Shown here: positions 12,079 to 23,683 of the stretch, one piece after another | Numbering within the stretch: position 1 is the first letter of the stretch | How the letters are laid out: each line of letters opens with the position of its first letter | DNA from: Tetradesmus obliquus | Lineage: Eukaryota > Chlorophyta > Chlorophyceae > Sphaeropleales > Scenedesmaceae | Length of the DNA: 64,000 nt | Direction of reading: 5' to 3' | Assembly (NCBI GenBank): GCA_030272155.1 | Contig: CP126195.1 | Location: 1,285,001-1,349,000, forward strand | Notes under the pieces: generated by a model | Database searches by the model: none | Told to the model about the DNA's origin: nothing | What the model saw: only the letters and a program-made list of their open reading frames with translations | Position numbers and translations under genes: made by a program

Positions 12079-12980
12079 CTGACAGCAGGGGGCTCTTCAG
12101 GCCCAAGCTGTCCAGCACGCCGCGCACTGCTTGGTTGGCCTGCTTGGCTGCTGCTGTGTGCGGCTCATCAGCCTCAACGTCCAGCACCACTGCCATGCTG
12201 CCCTGCCCGCAGTGTATGTTTTGCGCGCATGCTGCCTGCTGCAGCAGCTGCAAACTTGTGCCTCTCACTGCAGCAGGCAGAGCCAGCTTGCAGCAGCCAT
12301 GCATGCTGGAAGCTCTCGAATGCATGCTGTTGCTGCTCACAGCAGGGGGCTCTTCAGGCCCAAGCTGTCCAGCACGCTGCGCACTGCCTTGTTGGCCTGC
12401 TTGGCTGCTGCTATGTGCGGCTCATCCCGCTCCAAATCCAGCACCACTGCCTTGCTGCCCTGCCGGACTTGTTTGTGTTGCAAGCCCATGCTGCCTGCTG
12501 CCTGCTGCAGCAGCTGCAAAACTGCGCCTCTCACCGCAACAGGCAAAGCCAGCTTCGCAGCAGCCATGCATCCTGGCAGATTCCGGTTCAGCTGTTGCCT
12601 CACAGCAGGGGGCTCTTGAGGCCCAAACTGTCCAGCACGCCGCGCACTGCTTGGTTGGCCTGCTTGGCTGCTGCAATGTGCGGCTCGTCAGGATCTACGT
12701 CAAGCACCACCGCCTTGCTGCCATGTCCTCCGCAAGCACTGCTGCAAGCGCTGCTGCAGCAGCTGCACAGCTGTGGTGTTGAAAGCAGCGGGACAGCCAG
12801 CAGCCATGCATCCTGGCAGCTCCCCGTCGCCTGCCGCTTCACAGCAGAGGGCTCCTGAGCCCCAAACTGTCCAGCACGCCGCGCACTGCTTGGTTGGCCT
12901 GCTTGGCTGCTGCTATGTGCGGCTCATCCGGCTCTACATCCAGCACCACCGCCTTGCTGCCCTGCCCGCAGTGGTCCACA
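12079..12980 (-). repeat. Four tandem copies of the C-terminal exon of the FAD oxidoreductase
   Basis: The segment encoding DEPHIAAAKQANQAVRG and LDSLGLKSPLL occurs four times on the minus strand, ending near 12839, 12600, 12337 and 12079 (spacing 239, 263 and 258 bp). The first three copies end CTG CTG TGA. The fourth, most downstream, reads through to SGANYLEAAKKQF, which resembles the conserved end of the desaturase family, so it may be the ancestral terminus. Copies differ at a few residues (DVEPDEP, DVDPDEP, DLERDEP, DVEADEP). Confidence 0.85.
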
Positions 12981-13043
12981 ACAAGGTTGGCTGCAGTGAG
13001 GCCGGTCACGTACGCGCGCTCCTGGCTGAGGCCATTAGCACCT

Positions 13044-13099
<56 letters not shown>

Positions 13100-13187
13100 G
13101 ATCATGAATGTGCAGTGGTCAACCACAAGGTTGGCTGCTGTGAGGCCGGTCACGTACGCGCGCTCCTGGCTGAGGCCGTTGGCGCCT

Positions 13188-13228
<41 letters not shown>

Positions 13229-14896
13229 GATCATGAATGTGCAGTGGTCAACCACAAGGTTGGCTGCGGTGAGGCCGGTCACGTACGCGCGCTCCTGGCT
13301 GAGGCCATTGGCGCCTGCAGCAGCAGCGGTGAAAACGACCATCGTTTCCATGATGGGGAAGCGGCAGCCACAGCCTGGAGAACGCCGTTATTCCGGGTGC
13401 AGCACCTTGGTCTGAAACAGCTGTTGCTGTTCAAATGCATACTGCGCACAGCCCAGGTACTGCCTGCCCGAGCGCTGACTGCGTTTAAGCAGCTTCAAGC
13501 ATGCTGCTGCTGCTCCTGCTGCTGCTGCTAACGCTACTGCTGCTTGTGCAGCATATGCTGTAATGTAGGCTCCCAAGCGCCTTGAACAAGCTGGCTGCCG
13601 CTGTTCCTGCTGCTGCTGCTACTAGTGAGCATCATCGAACCCCATCAACCAGGGTGCCGCAGGTGCAGACGGCATAGTAGTACGCTGTGCCACATGGCTC
13701 ACCGTGGCTCACTCCCTTCACCCAGTCCCCAGCCAGGAAGCAGTTAGGGATGCTGGTCGCCTGGAACGGCCTGCACAGCAGGCAAGACCAAGAACAGGCA
13801 GGCACCATAGACACAGAAACGCTGTGAGCAGCAGTCGGATGAGCACGTCAGGCACAGCGAGCTGCCCACGCGAAGGCGCAACACGCACCATCAGCAGCAG
13901 CACCAGCAAAGCACCAGCATAGCCGTAGTGATGTGTCCAAGGCAGGGCTTGCAGGAATGATGAAGGATGAGCGATATGCTTTGCTGCGCGGTATGCGCTG
14001 CTGTGCACTCACCGTGATGCGTAGGAGCCCGGGCTGAAGTGTGTGACCGCCTTGGGGAAGCGCAGCACTGCACTGTCCACCACCTGGGCGCCCTTGAAGT
14101 CCGGCTCACACACCTGCAGCCGGCAATATGAAACAAAGTCATGCTCAAGCCTTGATGTGAAGCATAGCAGTGTGCAGCACCGTGCTGTCCACCACCTGGG
14201 CGCCTGACTGACAGCGCCCTTGAAGCCCGGCTCACACACCTGCAGCACGCAACATGAAACACACACTCTTGTCAGTTGTCAGCGTCGTTTGAAATGAGGA
14301 CTTGTAGTGAGGCACAGCAGTGAGCAACACCGCACTGTCCACCACTGTTGCACCCTTGAAGCCCGGCTCACACACCTGCAGCCAGCCAGCAACACAAGGC
14401 AAAGCTGTTTGACTGCAATCATGATCAGTGCTGTCCAGCACTTGGGCGCAATCAAAGCCCGGCTGCCGCACCTGCAGCCGGCAGCAGGGCAAATAAAGTA
14501 CATTGAGGACGTATGGTGCATCACAGCATTGTGCAGCACTGCGCTGTCTTGATTACTCATGCATTCTTGAAGCCCAGCTCACACAAACCCACACGGCCAC
14601 CACCATGACGCTAGTGGTGAGCAAGTGACAGTCATGATTGCTGCACTGCTCCACAAGCCAGGATCACAAGCACCTCAAGGATGCTTCGCTGAAGCCGCCT
14701 GGGATACGGCGCTGGCGCCGACATTGTTGGGAACAACATCAACGCTGCAACCACGGTCAACAGCGCCTAACCTCTAAGTGTGACTTCACGCGCGCCACAA
14801 CCTCCTCGTCAGTCAGCGGCAGCAGCTCGTTGGCACCGTAGAAGTCGGCCGTGATTACGGAGCCCGGCGCGTCCTTGTACTCGTCCTGCACAGGCA

Positions 14897-14933
<37 letters not shown>

Positions 14934-15423
14934 TTGAGTCAACACCGGTCAAGTCTCCTCCCTCCCATACCGGCTGTGCACTGCTGCATGCAACACAATC
15001 TAGTCTCACCTGCAGGACGTTCAGGTTGAAGAAGGTGGCGCCAGCTGTTGTTTCAAAGCCCGACAGCACATTGGCCGGGTAGCGTGTGGGCGCCAGCTTG
15101 CCAAATCAGCAGAAGAGCACCATACTCATGTTTTTTTAAGCCCGCTGGCATAAAGAACAGCGCCTGACTAATCGCGCATCACAAACAGTTCCCACATTCG
15201 CAACCGCATCCTCAGGTATTTACCGGCGGCAAAGCTTCATATGTATACAACCCAGCACCAGGCAGTCTCACCTGCAGGTCGTTCAGGTTGAAGAAGGTGG
15301 CGCCAGCTGTTGTCTCAAAGCCCGACAGCACATTGGCCGGGTAGCGCGTGGGCACCAGCTTGTCGAACCACAGCCGCGTGGCGATGACATCGATGGAGCG
15401 CAGGTTCATCACCTGCAGCAGCA

Positions 15424-15468
<45 letters not shown>

Positions 15469-18194
15469 GCAGCAGCAGCAGCCTGCCTGTGATACCACTT
15501 GCAGCAGATCCTGCACTGGTGTAGTGCCACGCATGCTTGGACAACAAAAACTCGTTTGTATACAAAACCGCTTTTAAAGCAGCTCACTGCTGCTAGGGAT
15601 CAAGCAGCTCACTGCTGCTAGGGATCGGCAGCTCACTGCTGCTAGGGATCAAGCAGCTCACTGCTGCTAGGGATCAAGCAGCTCACTTCTGCTAGGGATC
15701 AAAGCGCTGGCTTTCACTTGTCAACATATGGCAGCGTTCACGTGCATTTCCCACCGTGAACATCACTTTGCAGGTCGGCCTTAGATCAACACATATTGCA
15801 TGTCTTTTTCCTGCCTCCAGCAGCCTGCATGGTGCCCTTGCTGCAACACATGCATACCAGACAAGACGTTCACACCTTGAACTTCCAACCAAGAAGTTCA
15901 CACCACACACTTCACATAGTGAAGTTCACCTTGCGGAACTCCTGCCTGTCCCCCAGCAGCCTGCACTGCTGCACCAGCTTCTGCATGCCAGTGATGCCAA
16001 TCGCAAACACAACTGCATCTGCCTCGTGCGTTGTGCTGCTGCCAGTTGCCACGTCACGTGTCACTACAGCAGCAATGCTGCGGCCATCTGGCCCTGGCTG
16101 CAGGTCTGTCACCAGCTGCCCTCCCAGCACCTGAGCAAACAGAGTCACAGAGTGCAAACACATGCCGCAGCTGTGAACAAAGAGATTCCTATGTGGTGAG
16201 CAAGGGCTGGAACACAGCTGGCCTGTCCTTGGTGCGGCAGTGTGCAGTAATGGTACACAGCCGACAACAGATGTGCACAAAGTAGTTCATACATACTTCA
16301 TAATGCCAGCAGCCTGGTGTACATGACGAAGGCATGAAGGTGGACAGCAGTCACAAAGATCCCACAAACCTGCAGCGGCTGGATACCTGTTTGTGCAGAG
16401 ACATTGGACTGAGGGTGCACAGCACACAAGCACGCGCATCCTGTAACAGCGGGCTACAGATTTATTTGCTGTCATGCAGCACAGCCTCGCAGCGAGCAAA
16501 TAGGAGACGCAAGGATCAGCAACCGCACCACCCACCTGGCCGCCTGCCGACTGAATGCGCTCCACCATTGGTGTGAAGATCGTCTCAGCAATGGAGCCGC
16601 GGGGCCAGCACACATCGAAGTCGTTCTGGTGCGCCAGCGCTGCACACGCATTGCAGCAGGCAACAGCATATATGTGAGGAGACAGCAGTACATGAGGCAC
16701 TCCAGCCGCCAGCACACATCAAAGTCATTCTAGTGCGCCAGCTGTGTGCATCAGCGCACACATGCATTGCAGCCGGCAGCAGCAGGTATGTGAAGATTGT
16801 CTCAGCAATGGAGCCGCGGGGCCAGCACACGTCAAAGTCAGTCTGGTGCGCCAGCGCTGCAATCATGCATTGAGTGCAGCAGGCAACAGCAACTGTGTGA
16901 AGATCGTCTCAGCAATGGAGCCGCTGGGCCAGCACACGTCAAAGTCGTTCTGGTGCGCCAGCGCTGCACATGCATTGCAGCAGGCAGCAACAGCTGTGTG
17001 AGGCAGCAGCTCTGGAAAGTGTCATAGATGCACCAGCACACGTCAGTTCGTTCTGGCACGACAGCGCAGCACACATGCATTGCCGCAGGCAGCAGCATGA
17101 GTGTCACACGTCATTCCCGTGGCAAGCATACACACAGAACAGCGCAGCCGAGTGCGCCTGCACTACAGCAGAAGGCACCCTTGATTCACTCTTTCTGCTG
17201 CTTGGTCATAGAAGCTGCAACATGCGGCCATGCTGCACACAAGGCCGTAAATTGAACCAAACCAGGGCCCTGCAGCCCTGCACCACCTGTAGGATTGCAC
17301 TTGAACTTGCATTCCAACCTTAACCTAAACACAGGCCAGGAAACCATCTCACCGTAGAAGTACAGTGTCTCCAGCATGGATGCTGCTGAGATCTCCTCAG
17401 GTGGAGCAAACAGGCCGACCAGCAGCGTGGGCCTGCAGCAGCACATGCAGCAGATGCAGCAGCAGCAAAGCGTGAGCGCGCAATGTGCATGTGCTGCAGG
17501 CAGTGCGTGTGTTGCTCCACTTGTGCCTCCTGCAACGCTTGCAGCAGCTGCTGCAGGGTTACCCTCAAGGTGTGGCCAGCAGACAGCAGTCATCATGGTG
17601 ATTTGGTCAACGTAGCAGCCCTGCCCTGCATGCAGCGTACATACTGTGTTGCTTCCCCTCTCACCTCAGGAACTCCTGTTAGCAGCGATCGCCGACTCCC
17701 CACAGCAATTTTGCTTTATGAAGCACAAAATGCATGAGTGCGTGCAGCGTGCACACTGTGTCACTGCCCCTCCCACCTAAGGAACTCCTGGTAGCAGCGC
17801 TCGCTGACTCCCCACAGCCTGAACAGCTCGCGTGCACTCATCTTGTCATACCTGCACGCGCACATGCAGGCAGCATCCGCGTGATCTGTGTCAGCATCTA
17901 AACCATACACTTGCTCACGAGGTGTGCATGTAGTGCGTGCAAGGATGCCAGCAAGAAGTGCATCTTGACGCCGGGCAGCCGCTGAAGCACTCAGAACTGC
18001 ACAGCAGCCGCCGCTCACATTTCCTGGAGACTGGCAGCAAACAGAACTACGGCGTTCCATTGGCGTGCAATTAGTCTTGCATGCAACCTGTACTGGCTGA
18101 ACTATGAGCACTGACCGCTCGTACACCTCTGGTGAAGCGTCATAGTCCACAAAGGACAGCAGGAACGGCAGCATGGTCAAGCGGTCCTGCAGCA

Positions 18195-18239
<45 letters not shown>

Positions 18240-19820
18240 CGTTGAAGCAAGATCTCAACACAGCATGAAGGGCATGATCAGCTAAAGCCATCAGGTGCAG
18301 CTCGGGTCTAGATGCTGCAGACTGCATGGAGACGAACACCACAAGAGTCAATGTGACAACAGCGCAGCCCCGGCAACAAATGCGTGAGCACACCCCGGCA
18401 ATGCTTTACATTGCCCACACAGCACACATGCGCGCATCAACAGATGCAGCGGCTGCCAGCTGCACACACACATCACAAAAAGCGCAGCCACACCTGCAGC
18501 GGCAGCGACCAGTGCAGCGGCGCGGTGTGCACAAACTGACCCAGCAGGGTGGGCAGCCTTGGCAGCTTGCTGAAGACCGGGGCCTCTGTGGTGAGGCCCT
18601 TGGGGCTCCAGAAGCCAGAGGTGGTCCAGTCAGTGAGGGGCCAGGCACCTCCCAGGTCCTGTTGCAGGATATTTGCAAGTGGCAGAAAGAGACGGCAGCA
18701 AAGCCAATCATGAGCGTGGTGTGAGAGGAAAGAGCAGAAGAGAGGCCCTTTGGGTTCCCAAGGCCTGAGGTGGTCCAGTCTGTGAGCGGCCAGGCGCCCC
18801 CAGGTCCTGTTGGAGCAGGAGGGAAGGGTGTTGCAGGACGTTAACGAGCAGCATTGTAGCCGGAGACAGACTAACAACAGGAGAGAGGGAGAAACAGCAC
18901 ACGAGAGGGCCCCTATGGTCATTGAGGGGGCAGCTGCAGCAACAAGAAGATAGCACGAGGTAGACTGGTCAATAACGGGGCAGCTGCATCCTAGGTCCAG
19001 TGACAAAGGGCTCAAGTGAACATGCGCCTGCGCTACTGTGCTCAGCCACCCACCTTGAGCAGCGCAAAGATGTTACTGTAGCTGTACCAGAAGCCCTTCA
19101 TGCCTGCAGCATGCAGCACCACAGCAGCAGAAGCAGAAGCAGTTTGACAGTTACGACGGCTCACAGCAGCACAACCACCTCTCTGCTAGCTGGCAGGACA
19201 AAGCTGTACAGCAGGGGACAGCAACCAAGAAAGCTTGGTTTTAGAGCTTGCTGCTTCCAATGTCAGCGGTGTCTGCCAGACCAGGCTGCAGAGCTATGCT
19301 GCGCCTACACTTTGCCAACAACTAGCAGCAAGAGCCGCATAATTTGGCATCTGCTGTTGCCTGGTTTGACTGCTGGCCCCTCACCCGCCTCAACCACCTT
19401 GCCGCTGCTGGTCCTGAACCCTCCAGACAAACCGCCAGGGTTTTTAGCAGCCTCGATCAGGGTCACTGCGTAGCCCTGCTCTGAGAGGTGTTTGGCAGCT
19501 CCAAACCCTGCCCAGCCACCACCAACCACCACCACTTTCTTGCGAGTGTCGACAGGCCCACTGCTGCTGCTGCTGCTGGCATTGCTGCTGCTGCTGGTGG
19601 TTGCAGAGCTGTCTAGTGGCTGGAAGTCACTGCTTGCTGCTGCTGCTGCTGCTGCTGCTAGCACACTCCTGCTGTGTGGGCTACTTGCTGCCTGGCGGAG
19701 GTTCTGCCTGCTGATGCGCAGAGGTATCCTCTGCTGTTGTTGCTGCTGGCTAGCTCTGCTGCAGTGCCTGAGGCGCAACAGGAACACAACATGCACATGG
19801 CCAACATGTCGCCAGGTCAT
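12839..19820 (-). CDS. FAD-dependent amine oxidase, zeta-carotene/phytoene desaturase-like
   Basis: Thirteen exons, all phases compatible: 19820-19385, 19103-19054, 18658-18494, 18186-18116, 17851-17777, 17432-17353, 16639-16536, 16130-15930, 15412-15272, 14885-14772, 14113-14013, 13770-13703, and a last exon to 12839. The last exon can begin at 13314, 13185 or 13041, giving 693, 650 or 602 residues; 602 fits the family best. A Ser/Ala/Arg-rich N-terminus of about 90 residues looks like a plastid transit peptide. The Rossmann FAD site follows (VVVVGGGWAGFGAAKHL, with the ribose-binding Glu in TLIEA, then GGLSGGF). Later family signatures are GMKGFWYSYSNIFALLK, DFDVCWPRGSIAETIFTP and, near the end, FLAGDWVKGVSHG followed by GLSQERAYVTGLTAANLVV. 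Members of this family oxidise carotenoids or related substrates using FAD; the substrate here is unknown. The introns hold many partial exon copies, described separately. Confidence 0.85.
13041..13340 (-). repeat. Triplicated exon start with CTG-run acceptors (exon 13)
   Basis: The stretch GLSQERAYVTGLTAANLVVD is encoded three times, beginning at 13314, 13185 and 13041 on minus. The second and third copies are each preceded by an uninterrupted CTG run in the sense strand (13189-13227 and 13045-13098), the first by a short run. All end CTGCAG directly before the copy. The copies share one reading frame, and read through, the runs would encode polyalanine. Confidence 0.9.
14180..14600 (-). repeat. 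Four degenerate copies of the exon 11 start
   Basis: The acceptor and first codons of exon 11 (VCEPDFKGAQVVDSAVL) recur upstream in the intron near 14180-14240, 14330-14390, 14430-14490 and 14540-14590. The copies become more degraded with distance from the functional exon at 14113-14013. None has a matching donor, so they look like non-functional shadow exons. Confidence 0.75.
15009..15105 (-). repeat. Partial copy of the exon 9 end with donor
   Basis: This repeats the last ~95 bp of exon 9 (RYPANVLSGFETTAGATFF) including the CTGCAG|GTGAG donor, and lies downstream of the real exon (15412-15272) in the transcript. One difference changes NDLQ to NVLQ. Confidence 0.85.
15577..15701. repeat. 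25-bp minisatellite, five copies
   Basis: The unit AGCAGCTCACTGCTGCTAGG plus GATCA is repeated five times with one or two changes, in the intron between exons 9 and 8 of the FAD oxidoreductase. Confidence 0.9.
16676..17095 (-). repeat. Four shadow copies of the exon 7 start
   Basis: The acceptor and first part of exon 7 (HQNDFDVCWPRGSIAETIFT) recur near 16700-16750, 16795-16865, 16900-16985 and 17025-17095, upstream of the real exon at 16639-16536. The middle two keep an open frame up to AETIFT and then run into intron-like sequence without the PMVERIQ part or a donor. Spacing is roughly 110-120 bp. Confidence 0.85.
17645..17700 (-). repeat. Partial copy of the exon 5 end with donor
   Basis: About 50 bp covering the end of exon 5 (ERCYQEFLR) and its donor region are repeated downstream of the functional exon (17851-17777), with several substitutions. 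Confidence 0.75.
18189..18239 (-). repeat. CTG run at the exon 4 acceptor
   Basis: In the sense strand a nearly pure CTG run ends in TTGCTGCTGCAG, the 3' splice site of exon 4 (exon starts 18186). It seems to stand in for the polypyrimidine tract. Confidence 0.85.
18735..18975 (-). repeat. Two shadow copies of the exon 3 start
   Basis: The beginning of exon 3 (DLGGAWPLTDWTTSGFW and PKG) with its upstream CAACAG acceptor region is repeated at about 18735-18830. A more decayed copy lies at about 18895-18975. Both are upstream of the real exon (18658-18494) in the transcript. Confidence 0.7.
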
Positions 19821-21000
19821 AGGCCATACACATGGATCATTGATGCAGTGATCTGCCTTTTGCAGGTTCTACAGCCATTCAGCACTCATGCAGTGCAAAG
19901 TGTGCTGCTGCAGCAGCTGGTGACCATGGTGCAAGCAAACTGCTACCACACACACTGGTGCACCCATCACTACTTACCTGCGCATGCTCCCAGCGTGAAG
20001 CGCCATGATTTACTTTTTTGGATATGTTTATGTGTTGATTGTTGGAAACTTTGATCGCGCCTTGAATAGAATTTCCCAAAGACGTCCACACACACCGTCC
20101 ACAGACTGCAGTACAGCAGCGCCCGCGTGTAAGCTGATAAAGTCGCAGTCACTTGACACCGTGTTCAAAGTTTCAATGTAGGTTGGTAAACGATGATGCA
20201 GTGTTCAGTTCTTTCCCTCCTTTTTGTGTCACATGTGTCTGTGGCTGTTCTACAACACCCTAGGCGATCGCTGTAGCTCGGCAACTGTTCAAAGATCAAT
20301 GTTATCTGATTGTTATTCATTCAATCTTTCAGCATCACCTGGTGAATCCCAACTGCCTCTGGTACTGCAGCAGAAGACGACAGGCGCAGATTGCAGGGCC
20401 CAGACAGGGCAGCAGCAGAGCCTGTTCACATGCAAGCATCGCACAGCAGCAGCATTCGAGGTCGGCAGTTGCCTACCCCTGGCCAGCAGGGCTCCTGCAA
20501 GCCCAGGCGGCAGCACTGCTGGATGCAGGCTCGGAGCAACAGCAGCAGCAGCACTGGCTTTGACACAGCATCATATGATGCCGAAAGGCTGAAGCTGGAT
20601 GAGCAGGTGAACGTGCTGCCCTTCTGTTAGGAACAGCCGACTATGCAATGCAGGCTGCTTTCATGGCTTGCGCTGGGTTCAAATTCAGCAGCCGCTGCAG
20701 CGGCTGTGGCAGTTGCACCAGAAGTTTGCACAGCAACATAGCGCAGCCCATTGACAGCCGCTGCTTGCTCAACCTGCCGGACATCATCTACCTGTTGCTA
20801 ACAGCTGAGGTTAACACCTGGCATGCCTTTCAGCTTCTGCACAATCCAAGTCAACCATGGCCAGCAAGCATCTGCAGCAGCTGCCAAACCTTGGTCAAAC
20901 CAAGTTTGAAGTCAAACTAACAGCCGCCTGTGCTCGTCCTGCCGTGTCCAACTTGGCCAAACATGGTCAAACTTTTTGGTGTTGCTAGGCGCGCACAGCT
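19821..21000. other. Divergent intergenic region between the FAD oxidoreductase and the MTHFSD-like gene
   Basis: About 1.2 kb separates two start codons that point away from each other, so it should carry both promoters. A T-rich stretch lies near 20205-20230. Only short, low-complexity open frames occur (CAG-rich near 20385-20560), and I see no supported gene. Confidence 0.5.
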
Positions 21001-23643
21001 ATGGTCAGCAAGGCGGTGGCTGAGTCAGCAGCAGAGGTGGCAGCGCCCGGCAGCAAAGAGGGTGCATGGAAATGGGCCATCCGAAAGAAGATGTGGGATT
21101 ACATGGAGGAAAATGACATTGCCAGGTGAGCAGCTGTGGCAGCAGCACCCCACTGCCGCAACAGCAGTACAGACCAGGTGTAAGGGTTGCTGCCCACAGG
21201 CATGAGATGCCTGGCCAGCTGCTACAACAGATGGGGCGCTGCATGATGAGGACAGCCGTGCTGTGCCTGGAGTGCTGCTAGGGCTTGATGCTCCACAGTA
21301 CACCACCTTCACACCTACACTCGCTCAAGCTCCATCCCCATCAAACAGTATATGCCTGCTAAGTCAGCAACCCTGATTTGCGCGTATGTCCTTGCAGGTT
21401 CCCTCGCCCGGTGCACCACCGCATCCCAAACTTTGTCGATGCTGAAAAGGCAGCCGCACGCCTGGCGCAGCTGCCAGAATTTAAAGCAGCAGCTGTGGTC
21501 AAAGTCAACCCAGACACGCCACAGAAGATGGTGAGCATGCGCTTATTGCAATGACCTGGCGAGCTGAGAAGCGTGCGCTGAGAAGCGTGCGCTGAGAAGC
21601 GTGCGCTGAGAAGCGTTGCTGAGCCTGGACGTGGTGGAGCAGCAGCTGGTCACCTAGATGCGCAGCAATGACAGCACACCACTTGTTGACAATGTTGTTC
21701 CATGTTACTACAGCACAGCGCTGCCAGCTGCTGAGGACAGCTTTCAGCAGCAGCACACCATGCAGCCGGCAATCAACTAAGCGAGATCATTGTCAGCCAT
21801 CAGCCCCTAGCGTACTATACCGCAGCACTTACAGCAACGACACAACTCCCTAAGCGCATTGCCTGACTGCCTTGTGTCCCGCAGGTGCGCTTCGAAGTTT
21901 TGTCATCAGGCAAAACCCTGCTCACCCCTCAGCCGCGCCTGCGCACCGGCTTCTTTTCAACCCTGACTGCCGCCTCATTCGAGAGCAACGCTATAATGGA
22001 GGCCTGCACATCTGCAGGCGTAGCCAAGTATGGCAGTCCCGTGGGACTGCAGCAGCAGGGCCTGAAGGTGGACATGATTGTAGTGGGCAGCTCGGCAGTG
22101 TCACGCAACGGCGCGCGACTGGGCAAGGGAGAGGTGCGCTATGGTGCACTCGTCCGGTTGATTTGCTGTAATGTGTAGCTGGGTGCTGCGTGCTGTGTGC
22201 TGCAGAGGGCGATGGCTGGATGCAACGGCAGTAGCGCATTGTGGCGGCAGCCAATGAGCTGGAGCAGATGTCTCAGGTTCTGAGCAGCCGTTGGTGGCCA
22301 CTGTTCAACATGCACTTCTTGCAAACCTCTGCCTGTTGCCTGTCAACAGCTACCCTGCCATGCCTGCTTTCTTGTTCTTGCGTACAACCTGGGTGTTGCA
22401 GAGCTGGAGTGTGGCATTCTGCGCTGGATGGGCACCATCGGCCGCCTGCCGCTGATACTGCCGTGCTGTGCTGCTTTTTGTCACAAGTGACCAGGATATC
22501 GCAGAGCTGAAATTCGGCATCCTGCACCGGCTGGGCACCATTCATTCAGATCACTGTGCCTGCTGCCTATCCTGCCATGCCTGGCTGCTCACTGCCATCT
22601 GTTTTACTCAGGGTTTTGCGGAGCTGGAGTACGGCATTCTGCGCTGGATGGGCGCCATTGATGAGAACACTCCTGTGGTATGCACCATCCATGACTGCCA
22701 GCTGCTGGAGGAGGAGATCGACCCTGCGCAGATGCTGGAGCATGACGTGCCTGTCGACATCATTGTGACACCGACACAGGTGGGGCAGATTTGACTCTTG
22801 AAATAGTTAGGTTGCCCGAGGAGGGAGGGCATAATCCCTGCTGTTACAGACGCTGAAGCATGACGTGCCTGTGGACATCATTGTGACACCAACACAGGTA
22901 GGGCTCTGCAGGCCCAGCAGCATGTGACTTGCACACTACACATTGTGGCGCTGCAGCAACTTGAGGAGCATACTGAAAGCGTGTTTTGCCTGTGAGCCGA
23001 TCAGCTGAAGGTAGCCTGCAAGCAGCCAGGAGGGTGAAGAGTGTAAACAGGTACACTGATGTGATGTCTGCAGACTGTTCAAACCCGCTTTTCAGGAACA
23101 CACAAACAGCTGTGCCTGTGATTAGAAAATAAGGTTTATGTCTTGCGCTGCGCCCGCAGGTCATCCGTACCAACAGCGGGCTGCCCAAGCCTGCAGGCAT
23201 CTTGTGGCACAAGCTCAGCCCGCAGAAGCTGGCGCAGATCCGCGTGCTGCAGCGGCTCAAGCGGCAGATAGAGGAGCAGACTGGGCAGCCGCTGCCGTCA
23301 GGTGCGGCTTGTGGCTGCAGGCGCTGGGGTGGGGGCGGAGCCAGCGCTGTGGCAAGATCTGCAGATGCATACGTACAATGCGCGAGCATGCAGCCGCCAG
23401 CAGCTAACGCGGGGCGTGCTGCAGTATGGTGTGCAACAGTAGTGTTTGCAATGTGTTGTTGATGGACGTCAGCAGTGGACAGAGAAGTGCGCTGGGCGCA
23501 GCCAGCTCTGGTGAAGCAGCAGCTGCTGACTGCCATGTGGAGAGCCTGCTGCTTGCTTCTTCGGCGATGCAGGCCGTGCTGAGGTGCTGGCAAGCACAGC
23601 AATGTTAGCTGGTGTGTGACCACAAGCTCTGTTTGCTGTGTTG

Positions 23644-23683
<40 letters not shown>

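Noticed and set aside
11974-12858. Plus-strand open frames of 294 and 236 residues
   Set aside because: They are antisense to the tandem C-terminal exons of the FAD oxidoreductase and have Cys/Ala-rich shadow composition.
15577-15701. CRISPR-like array
   Set aside because: The 25-bp units are contiguous with no spacers, and the sequence is eukaryotic; it is a minisatellite.
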